64,000 nucleotides of DNA, from the NCBI GenBank assembly GCA_914767885.1, contig CAJZBQ010000056.1, forward strand, positions 760,001 through 824,000. The letters are read 5' to 3'. Below, in pieces: positions 10,623 through 19,800 of the stretch. The notes beneath the pieces are model-generated. The model searched no databases. It saw nothing but the letters and a program-made list of their open reading frames with translations, and was not told the DNA's origin. The position numbers and the translations under genes are program-made. Positions within the stretch are counted from its first letter, which is position 1. Each line of letters begins with the position of its first letter. This DNA is from Blepharisma stoltei. Its lineage: Eukaryota > Ciliophora > Heterotrichea > Heterotrichida > Blepharismidae.

Positions 10623-12100
10623 ATGTCTGACAAGATCAATATGAGCCTCGATGAAATAATCAAGCAGAAAAAAGAAAGTCAGCAGAAGCAAAGAATGAAC
10701 AAAAAGAAGCCACATGTTCAAAACAAGCAAAAGCCTTTCAAAAGAAACAACTCGAATAGCAAAAGAAAGGATAAAAATCCAAAGCAAAAACCAAAAGTTC
10801 AGAAAGAAGCTGAGCCATCAAAGACCAAGCTTTTCATAAAAGGTCTTACTCATCCCTCCATTAGTAAGCAAAAACTATTGGAAAACTATCTTTTAGGTAA
10901 AAAAACCATCCACGAGCAAGAAAAAATTTTTTCAAAAAAAAAATTTTAATACATAAACGATAATTATTATAATGAAGCCTCTAATTCTGTTGAATTTTAA
11001 ATAGCTTGCATTCTAAACCATAAATTTAACAATTTAATTAATTTTTTGTAAATTCAAATAAAAAATTAGTACTAAATTAATATATAAACTTTAAAACAAT
11101 TCCGAAGGGGGGCTAGTATCGGCACTACTAATAATGAGCTGAATGACGCTTTTACTGTCTACGGAAAGCTTGTAAGCTGTGGAATTAATTGGGATAAACT
11201 GGGAAGGTCAATAGGTTTAGGTACAAATTATTGATAGGCTCCTGGCATCATTGCGCGAGGATTGAATTCTTTCAATTTTGCCGTCCTCAGTTGTCTTACT
11301 AACTAACCTCGCTCCGGAAGGCAGAACCTGATCGAGGAAACTACCCAACTATGAGTTTTCAGATTTCTTTTGATAGCCATTCCCAGATTGCATGGACTAG
11401 GTCACTTTGCCGTACATCAACGGGATTGCCTTTCCAGAAAATTCGAAAAATTGAATTTTCTGTCCAGGTTGCTGGCCAAAAACTTTGTAGCCCAGGACGC
11501 AACGCTTGTTATCGCTGGAAAATTGCCCGATTGATCATAAGACGCTACTGGGCTTTTTCTTTCCATCTCTGAAGACACTGTATCCCCACAAGGTAAAACT
11601 CTGATCCGGATGTGAGCATGAGGTTGACCAGCCCGACATTGCACTCTACCAGACCAGGTAAAACCTGACCGATACACATTTCTAAACGCTGTTCTCCCTT
11701 CAAAAAGATCCTCTGATTCCCAGTTAAAAATAGTGGATCGCCATGCCATTTTAATGTATGGGAAGGTCAAAAGGTACTGCACAAGTTGAGTATAAAACTG
11801 CTGAAGAAGCTGCAACTGCTCTTGAGAAGTTGAACAACACTGAAATAGCAGGGCATACTATAGCGTGAGAAGCTTTTAGCGTGCCTTATGTTTTAGCCTT
11901 CTCAGAAATTTGAAGGTTTGGCTTGTCATCTTCAGTTTGCAAATCCAGACTTAAGGATGTGGTCCTGCCAGCTTGTAAGGACTGGCTGCATAAATGTAAC
12001 GCGTATATTTCCAAGTCTCACAGTAGCTGAGTACAAGGGTACACTAAAAGCATGCCGACGCTATATTACAGTGGCTTATTTTAAATCTAAAGAAGAATAA
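10623..12100 (+). CDS. ALYREF: ALYREF/Yra1-like mRNA export adaptor, split by three IESs
   Basis: Coding blocks 10623-10866, 11119-11211, 11771-11860 and 12066-12100 join into 153 residues. The N-terminus MSDKINMSLDEIIK matches the conserved UAP56-binding motif of ALY/REF proteins. A Lys/Gln/Asn-rich basic linker follows. The RRM runs from KLFIKGL (RNP2-like) through NELNDAFTVYGKLVS and GRSKGTAQVEY (RNP1) to HTITVAYFKSKEE. The family couples spliced mRNA to the NXF1 export receptor in the nucleus. Each IES removal restores one RRM element, which is strong independent support. The usual C-terminal UAP56-binding box is short or absent. Confidence 0.9.
10867..11118. mobile_element. Decayed BogoMITE-like IES in ALYREF-like exon
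   Basis: A TAGTA repeat (10862-10866, 11114-11118) flanks 252 bp. The interior keeps recognisable MITE blocks (GATAATTATTATAATGAA, a CTCTAATTCTGTTGAATTTT stretch), but the terminal hairpins are heavily mutated. The right edge could instead fall at one of the TAs up to 11132, changing the RRM loop by one to five residues. Removal joins THPSIS to the N-terminal part of helix 1 of the RRM. Confidence 0.8.
11212..11770. mobile_element. GC-rich retroposon-like IES with 12-bp repeat, inside ALYREF-like exon
   Basis: TGGGAAGGTCAA occurs at 11200-11211 and 11759-11770. Deleting one copy and the 547-bp spacer recreates DKLGRSKGTAQ, the RNP1 region of the RRM. The repeat has no TA. The spacer is GC-rich with several small inverted repeats and no long ORF on either strand that resembles a protein family. 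The repeat contains AAG|GTC, so a GT-AG intron could be drawn here, but the sister elements do not permit that. Confidence 0.85.
11861..12065. mobile_element. TA-TAGCG palindromic-family IES in ALYREF-like exon
   Basis: TA (11859-11860) is followed by TAGCG, and the other end is CGCTA then TA (12064-12065). Removing 205 bp changes a nonsense C-terminus into HTITVAYFKSKEE, the last strand of the RRM, with the stop at 12100. The interior holds smaller hairpins such as GAGAAG...CTTCTC. This is the best evidence that the TAGCG palindromes elsewhere in the window are also IESs. Confidence 0.85.
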
Positions 12101-12255
12101 GTCTTTGAAAGAAATCTTTTATCTTTTTCTAAATTGATTAAGTTTAATTAATTTTAGGCTTCATTAATAAGAAGACGTCTGCTTAATATCAAATTAATCT
12201 AATATTAATAGTTAAGAGATTTTTGTTATCTAGGCGATGGTTTTCTAAATATTTT

Positions 12256-13846
12256 TTACCGTTCAAGTCTGATCGTCAAGTTCTTGCCACTTGTGCATAT
12301 TTTTTCAAATTTATCAGTCACAAGCTCCAGCTGCTTGACAAGCTCTTCGGGGTTAGGCCCATCCCTGAATTTAATAGTTTTTATGCATGCATTTTGATAG
12401 CACCTGCATTAAAATTACTGTACCAAATGATGTGCAGCATCCATCTCAATATTAGAATCACCTAAACATATCAAATTGGTAATAGTTCCTGTATCAAATA
12501 GTTTGGTCATCTCCATAAAAGCTTCAACTTTCCATTGATGATAGTTGTCAGGAAACTTGTGCTCATACTCACTTCTTGCTGAAATAACTGTGATTTGTTC
12601 AAGCATAATTAAATATGGCATCTCAGCTTGAGCATGGCCTCCCGGCCATGCAACCTTCGAGTGCATATTTAATTATATCCGGCAAGGTTTTACCAAGCTG
12701 AAAATAGGCAGCTATGCTTGGTAAGCAGCTCCTGTGGTGTAAGGAGCCTAGCCCTTACCCATTTTCCAATTTTGTTTACTTCGAGGAGAAGGAGGCTTGG
12801 AAGTTGGAAAGACGTGGAAGTTGGAAAGGGATTGCCCAGTAAGATCCTTTGGGCTCATCGGGCATTTTTCCCACCGTGATACCAGGGGTTATGGCCTGGG
12901 GTGCAAGTTTTCCTTTTTGCCAAAAATCAGCCAGAAAATCCATTTTTGGATTTTCCGTGCAGGCAACCTTCTCGCTGCAGCCTGAAGCAAGGCCCCGGGA
13001 ACCCGTAATCTGCCCATTCAAAGCTGGAGCTACCACGCTGTAGCAAGGAGGAGGTGACTGCCAGGCAGCCCACCTTTCCGGAAGTAGACGTTACCAAAAA
13101 ACGGATGAATCCCCTTGCAGGATACTCGTAACAAAGTTAACAAAGTGGACTCAGCCACCTAATTAAATAAGTAAGATTTGTTCAAGCATAGTAAGTACCC
13201 CAGGAATCCATAGGCCTGATGAATACTCCACCCATCCTTTCATTGCATTAGTAATGATATATGTATTTCCTAAGCTTAAAGCAAGTGTAAGCAGCCTTAT
13301 TATCGCATCTTCTAATGTTTTTAATTGGGCTTTGACAACTTTTGAAGTAATATTCATAGCGTCTTCTCTAGAGTTAAGGTAAGTTGTGCATAATAAAGTG
13401 TCATCCCAGTCAAAAATAATGATAGAGTTAGACTTAGGAGGCCTTTGGCTTGGAGGAAGCCATACTCCTTCTTTACTCATCCTTTGAAGAAATTGCCTGC
13501 GGATATCATCAGCTGTTTTTACTTGCACGAAGCTTAAATTATAGATGTCGTTTGATGCGATTTTTTCTGAAACTTCATTAGAAGGAGGATGAGGAGCCTT
13601 TTCTTCTTCTGTGATTGGGGCGCTGCTACCCATTCATTGTGGAACTTTAAAATCTCTAGCAGTCATTCCTTGGTATTTTCGTAGCACTTCTCCAGCTTGC
13701 CCAACGCCTATTCTTGTGAGATACTGGCTACGGATGTCTCTTGTAACCACTTTTGGAGGTTCTCCAGCTGCTTTTTCTTCTTCTTTTGGCTCTTCTACCT
13801 TTTCAACTGCAGGAGGTGGAGTGTTTTTGCTTTGCCTTGGACCCAT
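12256..13846 (-). CDS. HAD-superfamily phosphatase-like protein
   Basis: After removal of the element at 12608-13190 (one repeat copy included) and a 15-nt intron (12404-12418), the gene encodes 330 residues from MGPRQSKNTPPP. The haloacid-dehalogenase signature IIFDWDDTLL supplies the nucleophile Asp (DxDxT). ITNAMKGW is motif II-like, and LICLGDSNIEMDAA is the acidic Mg-binding motif IV. A charged, Pro/Glu-rich N-terminal half precedes the fold. One UGA Trp (VPQWMGSS) joins what looks like two ORFs. The substrate is unknown; the C-terminal CTSGKNLTIRLER tail is not diagnostic. Confidence 0.8.
12608..13174. mobile_element. GC-rich retroposon-like IES with 16-bp repeat in HAD gene
   Basis: GATTTGTTCAAGCATA is at 12592-12607 and 13175-13190. 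Deleting one copy and the spacer fuses TMLEQ to ITVISARSEYE in frame. One end shares a long block, in reverse orientation, with the element at 61126-61770: AACCTTGCCG, ATATAATTAAA, TCGAAGG and CCATATTTAATT in the same order around a variable hairpin. An internal GGAAGTTGGAAAGGGAT block is shared with 39849-40185 and 51660-52214. Confidence 0.9.
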
Positions 13847-13869
13847 TTTTATTATTAATTACCTTACTA

Positions 13870-14174
13870 CCACCCTCCGTGAGTGAACAAAAAAATTTTG
13901 TACCCCCACGGAGGAGGGCTCATTTTTTTTTCTTTTTTCAAAATTTAAAAAAAAAATCCCACAAAAATTGAACGCAAAAATTAATTTAATTTGTAAAATT
14001 AATGTTTTAAAATGCAATTTGTTTAAAATTAAATAGAATTAGCTAGAGATTTCGTTATAATAATAATAATTATCACTTATACATCAAATTTTTTTGTTCG
14101 CTCACGGAGGGTGAGTTTTTGGGCCAAAAATAGGGATTTTTCCAATAGTTTTGTTCGCTCACGGAGGGGAGTTA
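13870..14174. mobile_element. BogoMITE-like element between genes
   Basis: TA (13868-13869) and TA (14173-14174) bound 305 bp with CACCCTCCGTGAGTGAAC at the left and GCTCACGGAGGGGAGT at the right. Left subterminal hairpin arms are CCCTCCGTG and CACGGAGGAGG, here slightly decayed. The internal block (CACTTATACATCAAATTT) matches the other copies. It sits only 20 bp upstream of the HAD gene start, so in the somatic genome the two flanking genes would be very close. Confidence 0.9.
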
Positions 14175-14180
14175 GAGTTA

Positions 14181-16377
14181 TTAAATGATGAGATTAGAAA
14201 TGATGATTGCGCAAATAACTCCAATACCAATCAGCATCCAAAGGTTCTTTGAATACAGTTCTTCTGAGGACTGATAATGAATTAATGCAGCCTGAAGTTC
14301 TTTTTGGAATTTCATGTAATTTTCTTTGGCCTCTGAAGTTGTCGCTTGCTGAAGTTTATATTCTTCTTGCAGCCTTTCAATTTCTTTTTCATATTTATTT
14401 TGCATTGGATCGTTCATAACGGAATCATCATCTGTAAAAAGCTGCTTTTTAACTGACTGGTATTCTCTGTCTAGCGAAATATTTCGTGATGGGGATGAGT
14501 ACCTGATAGGGCTTGCTTTTCTTTCAGATAAAAACTTGGATCTATTCTGAATCTAAATTTGCAGGTGGGCAAGTATCGTATTGGTTACGTAGTCACAAAG
14601 GGCCTCTATAGGTTCATCAGCTTTTTAACGTCCGCTTCTCGGCTTGATCAAATCGATGACAATCAGCAATGTTTAAAGTCATATTCTTCTTCTTCTTCTT
14701 CTCTAGAATCCACCTCATCGAGATGACGGATTGAGTGCGCGAGGGAGATACGCCTCCTTCTTGCCTAGCTAATAGCTCCAGTTTTAAGTGCGCAGACTAT
14801 GGACTTCAGCGACCCAGCTATGCGCTCATTGGACAGTAGCTTGATCCAGAAACCTGGAGTCTAGCAGGTTCTGGGTACCGAACTTAGCAGCTACAGGTAT
14901 AAAGGTTAAGTTCTGGGCCCAGCCTGCTGCAACCCATGGTATCGCTGTGAAGGTCTAACTTAAGGGTCCCGAAGAACGCTGCCAGATTACCATTTTTAAC
15001 CATAGAAACCGAGTCAAAAAAATACCCTGAATCTCGACTGGTTTCTCTCCCAGTTCGCCTTCACCATAAGGTTGAGAAAATTGTGTCAAGATGTCGAATA
15101 CGCTTAGGTTGCAATTTTTATGTATAACTTGGATCTATTCACAATTTCCATTTTCTTGTAATCAAGCTGCTCTAGCATATATTCGTTGCTACTAACAATT
15201 TCTTGTTCTTGTTTTTCAAGCTGCTTTAGCTCTGCTTTATATTGATTTTCTTTTTCAATTTCCCTCTCTCTAGAATTACGAAGCATCGTTTCTTTATCTT
15301 TAATGATGCTTTTCAAGCTTTCTATTGTATTGACTGTGCTTTGAATTTCCGCTTCTACTTGAAAATCAGAAGTTTTTAGTTTTAAAATTTTTTCTTTCAT
15401 AGAATCAATAGCATCGCTTTGGTCTCTCAATTTATTCCAGGACGAGTCAAGAACTTCGTTTTTCAAGCGAAGCTCGTTTACTTTGCTATCAATTTCTTTG
15501 TCAAGTTGTTGGCTTTCTATAGTGATTAGTAAATATTCTTCATCAAAGTTTCTCAGATCTGCAGACAATTCTTCTAAATACTCTTTGCGGAGATTGATAA
15601 AATTGCTTTTATCTTCAACTTCTTTTAACTTGGAATTTAATAATTGTTCTGAATTTTCTTGTAAACTTTCTAAATTTTTGTTTTGAGAACTAAGCAAATT
15701 CTTTTGGTCTTCTTTATTTTTTATTCCCAGTTTAGATTGCTCAAGCTTTCCTTCCAGAGATTTCTCATCACTTTCAAGCTGTTCTTGCTTGTGTGACAAA
15801 TAACTATTAAGAGTTTTGGATTCATCAAGCTTTCTTTCTATTTCTATAGACTTATTTAATAACTCTTTGTTCACCTTTTCCAGTTTTTCAATTTCTTTGG
15901 CTTCTTCAGCTCTTTTTTCTTGCTGCTTCTTTTCTTCTTCTTGCATAGCTTTTTTGATCTTTTCTTTTTCTGCTTTTTCTTTTTCTTCAGCTTTCTTGGC
16001 TTCGATTTCTTGAGCTTTCTGGGCTTCTATTTCTTCGGCTTTCTTGGCCTCGATTTCTTGAGCTTTCTTGGCCTCAATTTCTTCAGCTTTCTTGGCCTCA
16101 ATTTCTTCGGCTTTCTTAGCTTTGGTTTCTTCAGAATTTTCAGATCTTCCTTCTTCTTCTTCTTCTTCTTTTTTCTCAGGCTCTGCTGAAAGTTTTTCTA
16201 TTTCTTTTGTTTCTTCAGAATCATCAGGCATTTCCTCCTCTGCTTTTTTTTGAGGCTCTAATAAGCTATTTGATTCTTCTTTCGCTTTATCTTGTGAAGT
16301 TTTATGTGTTGGCTCTTCTTTAGTTGGCTCTGTAATGGGCTTATCAGTAGTTTTTTCTTTACTTTCTATCTTAAGTA
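14181..16377 (-). CDS. Tail-anchored long coiled-coil protein (N-terminus unresolved)
   Basis: The C-terminus (YSKNLWMLIGIGVICAIIIS...) is a single membrane helix, predicting a tail anchor in ER, Golgi or outer mitochondrial membrane. Upstream is a long Glu/Lys/Leu coiled coil and, further N-terminal, about ten repeats of the type AKKAEEIE. An element at 14548-15125 splits the gene at a 15-bp repeat. Removing it joins EIVNRSK to FLSERKASP in frame. Coding character continues upstream of MPDDSEET (16231) to 16376, where an IES begins, so the true start lies beyond it. Candidates giving an in-frame ATG lie between 16660 and 16750 but are not decisive. Golgin-like tethers have this layout. Confidence 0.8.
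14548..15125. mobile_element. GC-rich retroposon-like IES with 15-bp repeat in coiled-coil gene
   Basis: AACTTGGATCTATTC is at 14533-14547 and 15126-15140. The 578-bp insert is GC-rich with no coding signal. Excision at the repeat restores the frame across NRSK. The repeat contains no TA and no AG|GT, so neither a TA-type excision nor a GT-AG intron explains it. Confidence 0.9.
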
Positions 16378-16896
16378 CCCGTCTCTAAAAGCGAACAAAA
16401 CCATTAAAAATTCTGGAGAAATTATAATGAAAGAACAAAATTTTTTTAATATAAAAATTTTAAAAAAAACCTTTAATATATTATAAATAATAATTGTTAT
16501 AATGAAAACTAGAGTTAATTCTATTAAATTTAAAACACCTAATATTCTAAAGCACTAATTTTTAAAAACTAGTCCTCAAGAGCCCATTTGGATCGCTGAG
16601 GACAATACTTAAAGAGGTTAAGTAGTAATCTGACTAGTTTAAAATGGAAATACAACTACCATTTTTCTGGCGAGCATATATAAAATTTGTAAATTTTGTT
16701 GATAGGTTCTCTGTTTGCCAACCCAAACATAAACTTGTCATGAAAATAGCATTTTTCATTTTCAGTCTGACTTCTCAGATCACTGCTTTACCTTTTTAGG
16801 TATTGCTCCATAGTGATCTAAAAAATGTATTATAGTAGTTTATATTTTTAAAACTCTTATTAAAAATAATCCTTAGCAAGTATCAAAATTTCCTCT
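16378..16896. mobile_element. IES complex: MITE fragment plus hairpins
   Basis: It begins after TA at 16376-16377 with CCCGTCTCTAAAAGCGAACA, a diverged MITE end. Typical MITE internal sequence follows (ATAATTGTTATAATGAAAAC, about 16488-16510). From 16567 it changes to a string of hairpins: ACTAGTC...GACTAGT enclosing CCTCA...TGAGG (16567-16642), TGGCGAG...TTTGCCA, and AGATCACT...AGTGATCT (about 16778-16820). It separates two minus-strand genes. The right boundary, and hence the N-terminus of the upstream gene, is unclear. Confidence 0.55.
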
Positions 16897-19800
16897 TTAC
16901 GAAAGATGAGAATTAGGATTTTGATTGATATCTTTTTCAATTATTTGTAGCGGCCTTTCTTCTTTAGATGGATTTTCATTTTCAACTATTACGTCAGGCT
17001 TTTGCTCTTTACTTTGTGCTTCCAAAAACTTTTTGTAATCCTTTTCTGCAAGATGTTTTCTTGCTACTGATTGAATAACAACACTAGCAGCGATTTTTTC
17101 ATTGCTTATTTCTTGAGATTTTGGCTGGAGTTTGTCTTCAATTTTAAGAGGGATATCTATATCTTGCTTGTTAGTAGGGGTTTCGTCTTTCTTTTCAGGA
17201 ACCACCTCATCCTTTTGGATAGGAGTACTCTCAGTACTATTTTTAGAATCATCAATTTCAGATAGTTCAGTTTTCTCTTCTTCAACCTTTTGTAATTGCT
17301 CTAAAGGCTTAGCGCTATCTTCTTGGGGGAATATTTTTGCTTCTACCATTTTAGCGATTAAGCTCTCCTCAAAGCTTTTTTTAGTAAGATATTTTCTTGC
17401 AAAAGATTGAATGAGGACTATTCCTTCTTGCTTTTCAATAGTATCATCTTGCTTGTTTTGAGCTTGATTTGGCTGGCTTTCTTTGGTTGGTTCAGTTTGG
17501 ATTTCTTGCTTAGTTTCTTTCTCAGGAATTTTTGACTCTTCTACTGCATTTTTGGATGTGCTCTCTTCTGATTTAGATATATTAGAAGAGTCAAGCTTAT
17601 TTTCTTCAGCCTTTGCAAGAGATTCTGGAATATTAGTGCTGTCTATTGGGATAGATTCTTTTGTTTCATCTGTCTTAGGGATTGAACGATTCTCAAAAAT
17701 TTTTTTAGTAAGATATTTTCGTGCAAAGGATTGAATAAGGACAATACCATCTGAACTTTTATTAGTATCATCAAATCTAGGTAAGACTGCGCTAGCGTCA
17801 TCTTCTTTCTTTTCATCTTGAGCTTGTTGGCTTTCTTGTGCTGTTTCAGAAACTTTCTGCTCAGCATTGTCGATACTTTTTGACTCTTTGCCAGAATCTT
17901 GAAGTGATTTTGACTCCTCATTTGACAGTTGAGAAGTATTTTCGGATGCTTTGGCTGAACTTTCTTCTGCTTTTTTCTCAGGGCTTTTTATAGAAGTCTG
18001 TTCATCGGATGCTTTGGCTGAACTTTCTTCTGCTTTTTTCTCAGGAATTTTTATAGAAGCCTGTTCATCGGATGCTTTGGCTGAACTTTCTTCTGCTTTT
18101 TTCTCAGGAATTTTTATAGAAGCCTGTTCATCAGATGCTTTGGCTGAACTTTCTTCTGCTTTTTTCTCAGGACTTTTTATAGAAGCCTGTTCATCGGATG
18201 CTTTGGCTGAACTTTCTTCTGCTTTTTTCTCAGGAATTTTTATAGAAGTCTGTTCATCTGATGCTTTGGCTGAAATTTCTTCTGCTTTTTTCTCAGAACT
18301 TTTTATAGAAGTCTGTTCATCTGATGCTTTGGCTGAACTTTCTTCTGCTTTTTTCTCAGGACTTTTTATAGAAGTCTGTTCATCGGATGCTTTGACTGAA
18401 CTTTCTTCTGCTTTTTTCTCAGGAATTTTTATAGAAGTCTGTTCATCGGATGCTTTGGCTGAAATTTCATCTGCCTTTTTCTCAGGACTTTTTATAGAAG
18501 TCTGTTCATCTGATGCTTTGGCTGAACTTTCTTCTGCTTTTTTCTCAGGATTTTTTATAGAAGTCTGTTCATCGATTGCTTTGGCTGAACTTTCTTCTGC
18601 TTTTTTCTCAGGAATTTTTATAGAAGCCTGTTCATCGTGCTTTTTAGATTCCTTTTTCTCTTCTTCTTCTTTTTTGGTAGTCTGGGCTGAAGCTTTCTCA
18701 AGTTTACTTTCTTTTGCTTTTTGAATTTGCTCACTTGTGGCTCCCTGAGACTTTTGCTCTTTTTCTGAATTAAATCCTTCTGTTGATTGAACTGTAGATG
18801 CTTTAGCCGAATTTTTGCTTTTTGTTTCTTCTTCTCCTCCTTTCAAAGATCCTTCTGTGTTTTGAAGTGGAGTAGTTTGAGCTTTACTGGGCTCTTCCGC
18901 AATAGCTTGGCTATTAGATTCCTCTTTAGATTTTTGAGTAGGTTCAAAACTATCCTTATTAGATTTTTCAGGCTTTTCTTCTACTTTTTGAATAATATCA
19001 GGTATTGTTTTAGTTTTGTCTTCTTCTATAGATTTTTCTTTCAACTTGTCAGTAGACCCTGCACTTGACTTCGTCTCTTCAATTACTTTTTGAGCGGGTT
19101 CAGGGATTGATTGAGCTTTGCTTGCTTCTTCAGCTTTTTCTTTCGGATTTTGAGCAGGCTCTACATTTGTATTAGTCTGTTCTTTTAATTTTTTAATCGG
19201 CTCATGGATTTCTTGAGCTTTACCTACCTCTTCTGATTTTTCTTTACTCCTCCCCGTTTTAAATTAGAGCAAGCATAGGTAAAATTTCCAATTTTTGGCT
19301 GCTTTAACCCCTTTTAAATTTAGGCAAAATTTTTTTCAATAGTAAAATTGTATAGGTAAGAATACTAATTTTTATAAAATTAGTTTTGATTTAATTTAGC
19401 TGCAAAATATTCAAGCAACCAGTCCACTCCATAAGAGAAAAAAATGAATTTTATAAAATAATTTTATATAAAATATATTTGATTTATAAAATGATGCTTA
19501 TTGTGATGAAATTTCTTATAATTTTATTATATTTTAAACAATTTTAAAATATAAATTACATAATTAGTTTAATTTTTGTAAATTGGATAAAATAATAACT
19601 TACTTCATGAAGGAGAAAAAAATTTCTTCATTCACGGTGGGCAAGGGAGTTAGAGCTTTGAGTAGGCTCAGCACTTTTCTTGGTCTGCTCACTCGATATT
19701 TCAGCTGGCTGAGAAATTGCTTGAGTTTTGGCTACTTCCTCAGTTTTTTCTTTCAACTTTTCACCAGATTCCACGTTTGTTTTCTTCTCCTCATTTGATT

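Noticed and set aside
13753-13971. Plus-strand ORFs opposite the HAD, coiled-coil and IQ genes (for example 17951-18724)
   Set aside because: Shadows of Lys/Glu-rich minus-strand genes; the reverse complement gives Ser/Phe-rich strings with no family match.
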